This document shows positions 1-5,285 of a stretch of DNA of 6,671 bases, piece after piece. The stretch comes from Spirochaetales bacterium. GTDB taxonomy: Bacteria > Spirochaetota > Spirochaetia > DSM-27196 > SLST01. Under the pieces are notes generated by a model that saw nothing but the letters and a program-made list of their open reading frames with translations, had not been told where the DNA came from and searched no databases. The position numbers were made by a program, and so were the translations under genes. The DNA lies in the NCBI GenBank assembly GCA_007130265.1, contig SLST01000327.1, positions 1 through 6,671 of the forward strand. Reading direction: 5' to 3'. Numbering within the stretch: position 1 is the first letter of the stretch; the number at the start of each line of letters is the position of its first letter.

Positions 1-58
1 GTCCGTACTCCTCTATTGGAAGATATCCGTCACGATACTGAATCGGTGCATAGTCCAT
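1..58 (-). CDS. N-terminus of a probable GH15 glucoamylase/trehalase-like protein (partial, runs off the left edge)
   Basis: The reading frame starts at the ATG at 58-56 and stays open to base 1, giving 19 residues that end in the motif GYLPIEEYG. A short Met-Tyr-Pro-Ile stretch followed by (Y/L)PIE(D/E)YG is the usual opening of the trehalase-like N-terminal domain of GH15 proteins. These enzymes hydrolyse terminal alpha-glucosidic bonds in starch-like glucans, trehalose or related sugars. An in-frame TAG lies two codons upstream of the ATG (codons TAG, GTC, ATG), so this is the first possible start. The ribosome-binding site is weak: only AGG two bases before the ATG. The gene begins 15 bp beyond the T-tract of the terminator of the preceding EEP gene, so it needs read-through or a promoter inside that hairpin region. 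The assignment rests on one short motif, and catalytic residues lie outside the window. Confidence 0.45.
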   Translation of the reverse strand, partial: MDYAPIQYRDGYLPIEEYG

Positions 59-73
59 GACCTAAGGATACTC

Positions 74-106
74 AAAAAAACACCGAGACGCCCCGCATTC
101 GAGGTG
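74..106 (-). terminator. Rho-independent terminator after the EEP gene
   Basis: On the minus strand, 11 bases after the EEP stop codon, a hairpin spans 106-81: CACC pairs with GGTG at the base, then a small internal loop, then ATGC/GCGT (one G-T pair) closing a GGG loop. Seven consecutive Ts follow directly (80-74). Position, GC-rich stem and T-run fit an intrinsic terminator. The stem is imperfect, which leaves room for read-through into the next gene at 58. Confidence 0.75.
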
Positions 107-117
107 ACGTACGATTG

Positions 118-1260
118 TCAGTCATCAGACTTCCCTTCGTCGATAGCCTCTTCGGCGTCCTGTTCATTGCCGGCGTCCGGCTGGGGTTCCTCGTGTGCTG
201 CGGAAGCGCCGGGATCGTAATCGAGGATCACGAGCAAGGGAAAGTGGTCGGAACCGATGTTGGGAAGGCGACGCAACTCGACGAGGAAGAAGTGCTGCGA
301 TGCAAAGACGTGATCCATAGGAACACGCAGGATACGGCTCCTGGCGCTGAAGGTGCCGATAACGCCCCGACCTACCCGTGGGTCGAGTAATCCTCCTATC
401 CGCTTGAACAAGTGTGTAGTGTACGACCAGGCTACGTTGTTGAGATCTCCGCCGACAATGGCCGGGACGTCGCCCAGTTCCCTGATCTCGTTAGCAACCG
501 AGAGCAACTCGGCATCCCGTGTGTCGGAGTCTTCGCGATCGCCCTCGATGCCACTGTCATTCTCCTCGCCGGGAGGTCGGACTCCGGGAGGGCGAGGATG
601 CACACCATAGAGGGTCACCATCGTTCGCGACCGGAGCCGTACCCTGGTGCGAATCGACGGAACCTCCGCGTCAATCAGGAACCGGATCTCTGGATCTTCC
701 AGCTCAAGCCTGGAATATAGCAGCAGTCCGTAGTTATTCTCCTGCGGCTGGAACAGCGTGTACGGATAGTCGTCTTCCAGGCCGTCGAGCTGTTCAAGCC
801 ACCACTGGGTCGTCTCGCTCAGCAGAACGACGTCGGGATCGGTGTCGCGAATGAGGTCGCGCAGCGCTGCCGCCTCCCGGTTATCGTGGAGCACATTGTA
901 GATCAGAAGCGATATGCGGTTGGAATCGTCTTCGGCGCGGCTGTCCGACATCTCGGTGGGATACAACGCCGTGTAGGGAACGATCGACATGAGCTGCCAG
1001 ACCAGCGAAAGCCCGACTACCGCGGCGAACGCGTATTCCCATGGGCGCAGTTGTCCCCAGAGGCGTAGCGCCACATAGCTTGCCAACACCAGCGCCAACA
1101 GCGCGGCGATTTGAACGCGCGGAAACTCCAGGACACGGATCCACCAGGTATCGCTACGAACTATAGGGATTGCGGTAGCGTAGACCAGCGCCACCGAAAG
1201 CAGGCCCACGGCGACGCGAAAAATGACATGGAGTGCTTTCCCTCCGGCTATCATTGACAT
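118..1260 (-). CDS. Membrane-anchored endonuclease/exonuclease/phosphatase (EEP) family protein
   Basis: This 380-residue protein has three predicted N-terminal membrane helices (about residues 10-32, 48-68 and 74-96) followed by an EEP (DNase I-like) fold. All family signatures are present in order: YNVLHDN at 121-127 (Asn122), LLSET at 146-150 (metal-binding Glu149), YGVHPRPP with His221, GGDLNN with Asp272 and Asn274, MDHVF with Asp316-His317, and GSDHFPLL with Asp338-His339. The active site therefore looks intact for metal-dependent phosphodiester cleavage. The substrate cannot be told; the superfamily includes nucleases, sphingomyelinases and phosphoinositide phosphatases. If the N-terminus is cytoplasmic, three helices put the catalytic domain outside the inner membrane. 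An acidic, Gly/Pro-rich insert (about 226-248) and an acidic C-terminal tail (352-380) look disordered. The ATG at 1260 is the first start after an in-frame TAG; no clear Shine-Dalgarno sequence precedes it. The 187-bp gap to the upstream permease suggests separate transcription. Confidence 0.9.
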   Translation of the reverse strand: MSMIAGGKALHVIFRVAVGLLSVALVYATAIPIVRSDTWWIRVLEFPRVQIAALLALVLASYVALRLWGQLRPWEYAFAAVVGLSLVWQLMSIVPYTALYPTEMSDSRAEDDSNRISLLIYNVLHDNREAAALRDLIRDTDPDVVLLSETTQWWLEQLDGLEDDYPYTLFQPQENNYGLLLYSRLELEDPEIRFLIDAEVPSIRTRVRLRSRTMVTLYGVHPRPPGVRPPGEENDSGIEGDREDSDTRDAELLSVANEIRELGDVPAIVGGDLNNVAWSYTTHLFKRIGGLLDPRVGRGVIGTFSARSRILRVPMDHVFASQHFFLVELRRLPNIGSDHFPLLVILDYDPGASAAHEEPQPDAGNEQDAEEAIDEGKSDD

Positions 1261-1325
1261 GCTGCAAGAAGGCTATTTTGCGGTCTGATGGCGCAGCAAC
1301 CGAACCATAACATTTCCATTTGCCT

Positions 1326-1364
1326 ACCCAACATGGGTTCCACGGACCAACACACACCCAACAT
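1326..1364. repeat. Pair of 9-bp direct repeats upstream of the EEP gene (possible operator)
   Basis: ACCCAACAT occurs at 1326-1334 and again at 1356-1364, exactly 30 bp apart. The first copy is part of an inverted repeat, ACCCA-ACA-TGGGT (1326-1338). A further CCAACA lies between them at 1347-1352. The cluster is 66-104 bp upstream of the EEP start codon and downstream of the permease stop, where a promoter for the EEP gene would be expected. A 30-bp period is close to three helical turns, which would suit a protein binding on one face of the DNA. No function is shown. Confidence 0.3.
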
Positions 1365-1447
1365 ACTTCCCCGCCGTCGATCCGTCGTCGAAAAGATGAC
1401 GGGGCCTCGGAAAACCGTTTGAGAGTTCGACCGCCATCCCGAGTTGA

Positions 1448-2302
1448 TCATTGGTCCGCCTGCGCCGGTTCGGCAGCCGGAGTGGCCGTGAGCAATACGG
1501 TTCCCGCGACGATGACCGCGATCCCGATCCACTGCATCGGACGGACTGCCTCCGAGAACCCGATCACGCCTCCGATCACCGGTACCGCGATGAAGTTCAC
1601 GTTGAACGCGGGTATGACGTGGATCGCCTTGCCGCGTCCGTACGCGATCTGGAGCACGAAGAATGCTCCCATCGAAAGCCCGAACCAGAGAAAGAGGTAG
1701 GGATTGATCAGCCCGGCGAGTCGTCCGGGCGCCAGACTCTCGCGCAATGGGAAGTAGACCAGCCCCCCGACGTCCGCGACTATCGTCGCCGCGTTCTGGT
1801 AGAGCATCGATGCACCCGCGAGCGCACCTCCAAAGCCGCCGAGGATTATCCCGGCCCGCTCGCCCCGACCGCCGGCCAACCATCCGAGCGCGTAGGCGAT
1901 GATGAGTGCGATGACGAATCCATGCAGCAGCACCCACCGGGGCGCAGAGTCACTCTGCTCGGCGGCGAAGAGACCGATTAGAGTACTGCCTGCGACGATC
2001 GTTGCGATGGCAGCGATGTCACGCCAGCCTGTTGACTCTCCCATGGCGAAGTGCGAGAAGACCGCGAGCGTCACGAGTCCGCTGCCTGCCATCGCACCGA
2101 CAAGCGAGACGGCGCCCATTGAGAGTGCGGCGAGTACGACGAACACGCCGATGAGGGTGCCGACCGTTGCGCCGGTCCACAGCAGCCACCCGGCCACCGC
2201 GCGATTGTCCTTCTTCTCCAGTCCGATCTTCTGACCTGCCTGCGAGATATTCATCACCGAGTACCCCGCGAAGGCGAGAAGCAGTGCGACGAGCGTTTGC
2301 AT
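1448..2302 (-). CDS. DMT superfamily (EamA-like) permease
   Basis: This is a 284-residue integral membrane protein with about nine or ten hydrophobic helices (for example residues 2-20, 36-58, 65-85, 95-113, 123-143, 150-172, 202-222, 228-248 and 257-273), close to the usual ten-helix length of drug/metabolite transporters. The two halves repeat the EamA pattern. Each ends in a helix of the form IAAIATIVAGSTLIGLF (96-112) or IGIAVIVAGTVLL (259-271), and the second is preceded by SEAVRPMQW, a variant of the family's E-x-x-x-P-x-x-W-x-G motif. The substrate is unknown; the family exports or imports metabolites, amino acids or nucleotide-sugar-like compounds. The frame stays open upstream to 2470, but that part overlaps the divergent glycosyltransferase and has no transporter character, so I take the ATG at 2302. 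A GGGGG run lies a few bases upstream of it. The C-terminal tail is short and Ala/Pro-rich. Confidence 0.85.
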   Translation of the reverse strand: MQTLVALLLAFAGYSVMNISQAGQKIGLEKKDNRAVAGWLLWTGATVGTLIGVFVVLAALSMGAVSLVGAMAGSGLVTLAVFSHFAMGESTGWRDIAAIATIVAGSTLIGLFAAEQSDSAPRWVLLHGFVIALIIAYALGWLAGGRGERAGIILGGFGGALAGASMLYQNAATIVADVGGLVYFPLRESLAPGRLAGLINPYLFLWFGLSMGAFFVLQIAYGRGKAIHVIPAFNVNFIAVPVIGGVIGFSEAVRPMQWIGIAVIVAGTVLLTATPAAEPAQADQ

Positions 2303-2340
2303 TTGGACCCCCGGAGAGAGATTGGCTATCTTTAAAATAG
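2303..2340. promoter_or_regulatory. Divergent start region with an AT-rich imperfect palindrome
   Basis: The two divergent start codons (permease ATG at 2302, glycosyltransferase TTG at 2322) are separated by only 19 bp. A GGAG at 2313-2316, 5 bp before the TTG, serves the plus-strand gene. Just inside that gene is a locally AT-rich imperfect palindrome, CTATCTT-T-AAAATAG (2326-2340, one mismatch per arm). On the minus strand the same stretch offers a -10-like TATTTT. It could carry a promoter or operator for the permease, but no matching -35 is evident on either strand. Confidence 0.3.
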
Positions 2341-3227
2341 TGAACATCAGCGTGATCATCCCGACATATAACGAAGAGGAATATCTGCCGAAGCTCCTCG
2401 ACTGCCTCAAGTCGCAGACGCTCGACGATTTCGAGATCATCGTCGCCGACGCAGGCTCGACAGATCGCACCGCTGATATCGCGCGAGAGTACGGATCCCG
2501 GGTCGTGCCCGGCGGGATGCCCGGGGTCGGACGGAACGCAGGCGCCGCCGCTGCGGAAGGAGACTACTATTTCTTCTTCGATGCCGACGTCAAGTTCAAC
2601 AAGCACTTCCTCGAGAGTGCCTACACCGAGATGCAGAAGCGGTTCGTGGACGTCGCAACATGTGCGGCACTGCCGCTGTCAAACGTGCCGCTCGACCGCA
2701 TGATGCACGGTTTCGCGAATCTGTACGTCAGGCTCAATCAGTACACGAATCCCATGGCGCCGGGCTATTGCATCCTCATTCACAGCCGCCTTTTCCATCG
2801 GATCGGGGGGTTCGATGAAGACGTGACGCTTGCCGAGGACATGGACCTGATTCGTCGAGCGGCAAAGCATCGTCCGTTCCGCGTGCTCCACAGCGTCTCG
2901 GTGAACGTGAGTGTTCGCCGGCACCGAAAGGAAGGACGCCTGGCCTTCATCGGCCATTCGTTTTCCGTCTCGTGGCATCGCACGTTCAAGGGAGAGATCA
3001 CCGAGGGCTTCGACTACGAGTTCGGTAACTTTGAGGAGTCGGACAAGAACGGGAGACTGCGGAAGCTGGAGAAGGGAATCAACAAGCTCGCGCGCAAGTT
3101 CACTCGGATGGGCAAAGGGCCCGATCAGGTGACTCGTAAGGATACAGCCGAACAGACTGACTCGGATACGAGCGGCTTCCAGAAGCTTCGAACGTGGCTG
3201 AGAAGCCGGGGGAAGTCCGGACTGTGA
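2322..3227 (+). CDS. Family 2 glycosyltransferase
   Basis: This 301-residue GT-A fold enzyme shows the GT2 signatures in order: ISVIIPTYNEE at 9-19 (nucleotide-sugar binding strand), VADAGSTDRT at 41-50, FFDADV at 85-90 carrying the metal-binding DxD, GGFDED at 162-167, and LAEDMDLIRRA at 170-180, whose Glu-Asp pair supplies the likely catalytic base. No transmembrane helix is evident, so it is probably soluble or peripheral at the inner membrane face. The polar, charged C-terminal region (about 240-301) is outside the core fold. Such enzymes transfer sugars to lipids or glycans of the envelope; donor and acceptor cannot be inferred. I chose the TTG at 2322 because GGAG lies 5 bp upstream. 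A GTG at 2340 would give the more typical beginning MNISVIIP but has no ribosome-binding site. It is followed 60 bp downstream by the DUF2254 gene on the same strand. Confidence 0.9.
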   Translation: MAIFKIVNISVIIPTYNEEEYLPKLLDCLKSQTLDDFEIIVADAGSTDRTADIAREYGSRVVPGGMPGVGRNAGAAAAEGDYYFFFDADVKFNKHFLESAYTEMQKRFVDVATCAALPLSNVPLDRMMHGFANLYVRLNQYTNPMAPGYCILIHSRLFHRIGGFDEDVTLAEDMDLIRRAAKHRPFRVLHSVSVNVSVRRHRKEGRLAFIGHSFSVSWHRTFKGEITEGFDYEFGNFEESDKNGRLRKLEKGINKLARKFTRMGKGPDQVTRKDTAEQTDSDTSGFQKLRTWLRSRGKSGL

Positions 3228-3270
3228 CCGGCGCGCGGTCGCAACGATCGTGGATCGTCCGCGGCGCCGG
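3228..3270 (+). other. Strong intercistronic hairpin between the GT2 and DUF2254 genes
   Basis: Beginning at the first base after the glycosyltransferase stop codon, 3228-3238 pairs with 3259-3270 (11 bp, with G3263 bulged). After a 5-nt left-side bulge (3239-3243), 3244-3249 (ACGATC) pairs with 3253-3258 (GATCGT) around a GTG loop. That makes 17 base pairs in total, very GC-rich in the outer stem. There is no T-run on either strand, so it is not a standard intrinsic terminator. It ends 5 nt before the Shine-Dalgarno sequence of the next gene (GGGGAG, 3276-3281) and leaves that site free. A role in mRNA stabilisation, processing or partial termination is inferred. Confidence 0.6.
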
Positions 3271-3287
3271 AGCCAGGGGAGATTATC

Positions 3288-4574
3288 ATGCCGACCGGAG
3301 CGGCGACCAGTCGACTCTCGTTCCTTATCGCGCGGTTTCGCGAACGGCTCTGGGTCAGACCGCTGGCTCTCTCAGTCGTTTCACTCGCGGCGGCATTTCT
3401 CGCGAGTGTTGCCGACGGTACCGGACTGGGACGGCACGTGCCGACGATGACTGCCGAATCCATCGAGACGCTGCTGACCATCATGGCCGCCAGCATGATG
3501 GTAATCGCCACACTCGCGGTCGCGTCGATGGTATCCGCCTATGCCACAGCGAGCGCCACGGCTACGCCAAGATCGGTGAAATTGGTCATCGCAGATGATG
3601 TCACCCAGAACGCGCTCTCTGCGTTTATCGGTGCGTTCATTTTCAGCATCGTCGGACTGACGGCGATGAAGAACAATCACTACGCAACCGCCGGTCTCTT
3701 CACGCTTTTCGTCCTGACGGTAATCGTATTTGCTGTCGTGATCCTGACCTTCGTCCGCTGGGTAGATCGGATTGCCCGCCTTGGACGTGTCGGGACGACG
3801 GTCGAGAGTGTCGAGAAGGCGGCTGGACGGGCGCTCACCCGTCGGAAAGATTCGCCTACCCTGTGTGGAGTCCCGGTGGACGTGTCTCGGCCGGTCGGTG
3901 AGAGTGTGTTCGCGACATCCGTCGGCTATGTGCAACAGATCGATATCGCCGCGCTTCAGACGTGGGCCGAGAAGGTGGAGGGTCGCGTCGTGGTGGCCGC
4001 TCTGCCTGGCACATTCGCGACTCCCGGCCGTCCGCTAGCGTATGCCAGTTGCGGGCCCGATCCACGCGACAGTGTCGACCACGAGAGGATACGTGAGGCG
4101 TTCATGGTCGGGACCGATCGCGTCTTCGATCATGATCCGCGATTCGGGCTTGTGGTGTTGTCCGAGATCGCGAACCACGCGCTCTCACCTGCGGTCAATG
4201 ATCCGGGTACCGCAATCGACGTCATCGGTCGACTGGTTCGCCTCTTTGTGCTCTGGAGCGACGGCGCGCCGAAGAACTCGGTGGCGCCACGGTACGACAG
4301 GGTAGAGGTGCCCGAGATCTCTGTGCGGGACATGCTTGATGACGCATTCACGGCGATTGGACGGGACGGTGCCACGATGGTCGAGGTCGCGATTCGGCTT
4401 CAGAAGGGCCTGCGGTCGTTGACGCAGATTGGAAACGTCGAAATGCGACAGGCGGCTCTGAAGCACGGACGGTTGGCTCTGGCGCGTGCAGAATCTGCGC
4501 TTGATCTGCCTGAAGATCTCGTCGCGGTGCGTGAAGCAGCGGTTCTTGATGCAGCCCTCGCCGCCGAGATGTAG
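3288..4574 (+). CDS. DUF2254 family predicted membrane protein
   Basis: This 428-residue protein has a membrane N-terminal part with four predicted helices (about 25-43, 62-84, 108-125 and 135-157) and a large soluble C-terminal part. Family hallmarks are clear: the D-x-x-x-Q-x-x-L-x-x-F-x-G pattern at 103-115 between helices 2 and 3, GYVQQID at 213-219, and the most conserved block, DPRFGLVVLSEIANHALSP followed by AVNDPGTAI (283-310). The length is typical for the family. The biochemical function of DUF2254 proteins is not known to me; the two helix pairs with a conserved cytoplasmic-type domain suggest a membrane sensor, channel-like or scaffold role, which is speculation. The ATG at 3288 has a strong ribosome-binding site (GGGGAG, 6 bp upstream). 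It probably shares a transcript with the glycosyltransferase. It ends with TAG, 21 bp from the stop codon of the convergent AI-2E gene, with no clear terminator between them. Confidence 0.92.
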   Translation: MPTGAATSRLSFLIARFRERLWVRPLALSVVSLAAAFLASVADGTGLGRHVPTMTAESIETLLTIMAASMMVIATLAVASMVSAYATASATATPRSVKLVIADDVTQNALSAFIGAFIFSIVGLTAMKNNHYATAGLFTLFVLTVIVFAVVILTFVRWVDRIARLGRVGTTVESVEKAAGRALTRRKDSPTLCGVPVDVSRPVGESVFATSVGYVQQIDIAALQTWAEKVEGRVVVAALPGTFATPGRPLAYASCGPDPRDSVDHERIREAFMVGTDRVFDHDPRFGLVVLSEIANHALSPAVNDPGTAIDVIGRLVRLFVLWSDGAPKNSVAPRYDRVEVPEISVRDMLDDAFTAIGRDGATMVEVAIRLQKGLRSLTQIGNVEMRQAALKHGRLALARAESALDLPEDLVAVREAAVLDAALAAEM

Positions 4575-4595
4575 CCGATCGGCTGTCGAACCCGC

Positions 4596-5087
4596 TCAGA
4601 CTCTCTCCATGCGGGACTCGAACGAGTTCTCCGAGTCCTCCTCCAGATCCCGCTCCAGGTAGTCATTGATGTAGAGTTCCCTGATGATCACCTGGAGTGC
4701 CGCAACGAGCGGAGTGGCCATTATCACGCCCATTGGTCCGGCGAGAACACCCAGCAGAATAATCGAGGACAAGGTGACGACCGGTGACAAGGATACTGTC
4801 TTCTTGAACACGTACGGTGCCAATACGAGACTCTCCACCTGTTGAACCACGAGGTACAGGATCGTCACCAGGAGTGCGGTCATCGGGCCTTCCAGGAATG
4901 CGAGGAGTATGGCCGGGATAGCCGCGATGATCGGCCCGATGTTCGGGATGAAGTCCAGGAGGAATGCGATAAACCCCAGGGTGAAGACTGCCGGAATCCC
5001 CAGAATTGCGAGGCCGATCCCCACGGTGATGCCGACGAACAGCATGGTGAGGAACTTGCCCAGTGCCGTTGACCGCGGCGGGTGCAT
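4596..5087 (-). CDS. AI-2E family transporter, C-terminal half only (N-terminally truncated)
   Basis: The product from ATG 5087 is 163 residues. AI-2E family permeases (named after the proposed autoinducer-2 exporter TqsA; many members have other or unknown cargo, including Na+/H+ exchange) are usually about 330-400 residues. What is present is the conserved second half: the FIPNIGP hallmark (46-52), VQQVESLVLAP (81-91), VSLSP (98-102) and LAGPMGVIMATPLVA (115-129), with about four or five membrane helices and an acidic tail. Family-like sequence starts near residue 6-10 (about base 5070). The frame stays open to a GTG at 5192, but those 35 extra codons look non-coding. No N-terminal half is visible in any minus-strand frame before the divergent kinase. 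GGAAGG lies 1 base before the ATG at 5087, too close for a good ribosome-binding site. It may be a decaying pseudogene or a genuine half-size protein; I favour a remnant. Confidence 0.75.
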   Translation of the reverse strand: MHPPRSTALGKFLTMLFVGITVGIGLAILGIPAVFTLGFIAFLLDFIPNIGPIIAAIPAILLAFLEGPMTALLVTILYLVVQQVESLVLAPYVFKKTVSLSPVVTLSSIILLGVLAGPMGVIMATPLVAALQVIIRELYINDYLERDLEEDSENSFESRMERV

Positions 5088-5178
5088 TCCTTCCGATCCG
5101 ACGTCGCGGGACGGCTGGTACCGCGTGGGACCTCCGATTCTGCTCGATGGTGCGCGCGTGTCTGTAATGCACTCCAAC

Positions 5179-5192
5179 GTGCGATACCGCAC
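5179..5192. repeat. Short perfect inverted repeat in the AI-2E/kinase divergent region
   Basis: GTGCG-ATAC-CGCAC forms a perfect 5-bp inverted repeat about 90 bp upstream of the kinase start. It could be an operator half-site pair, but this length can occur by chance in GC-rich DNA. The alternative GTG start of the AI-2E frame falls inside it. Confidence 0.2.
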
Positions 5193-5246
5193 AGAACCGC
5201 ATCGATTTCCAGTCTATTTTGGCAACACAGTAGAGAGGGATAGAAG

Positions 5247-5285
5247 ATGCACACAGTGTTCGCAACCATCAGAGGCTACTCATGA
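5247..5285 (+). CDS. Possible 12-residue leader peptide translationally coupled to the kinase
   Basis: An ATG at 5247 follows GAGGGA (5235-5240) at a 6-bp spacing, a better ribosome-binding site than that of the kinase. It opens a frame of 12 codons, MHTVFATIRGYS, and stops at TGA 5283-5285. That stop overlaps the kinase start in the sequence ATGA (5282-5285), the classic arrangement for translational coupling. The kinase's own site, AGAGG (5271-5275), lies within the last codons of the small frame. There is no run of one amino acid that would suggest classical attenuation. It may be a real leader or upstream frame, or a chance frame; only position and ribosome-binding site support it. Confidence 0.35.
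   Translation: MHTVFATIRGYS

Noticed and set aside
1300..1330. Possible sigma70 promoter for the EEP gene on the minus strand (TATGGT with TTGGGT 16 bp upstream)
   Set aside because: Both hexamers match the consensus poorly; this level of similarity is common by chance.
1369..1404. Possible hairpin after the permease (7-bp stem CCCCGTC/GGCGGGG with a 22-nt loop)
   Set aside because: The loop is large, one pair is G-T and no T-run follows on the minus strand, so I do not call it a terminator.
1251..1937. Long minus-strand frame overlapping the permease
   Set aside because: The translation is dominated by Arg and Gly with no domain, and sits in another frame of a convincing permease.
2303..2470. 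Upstream extension of the permease frame (56 extra codons)
   Set aside because: It overlaps the glycosyltransferase's conserved N-terminal motifs, and its residues are not membrane-like; the first transmembrane helix starts right after the ATG at 2302.
5215..5220. TATTTT as a -10 element for the kinase transcript
   Set aside because: There is no recognisable -35 at the right distance, so it is not listed as a promoter.
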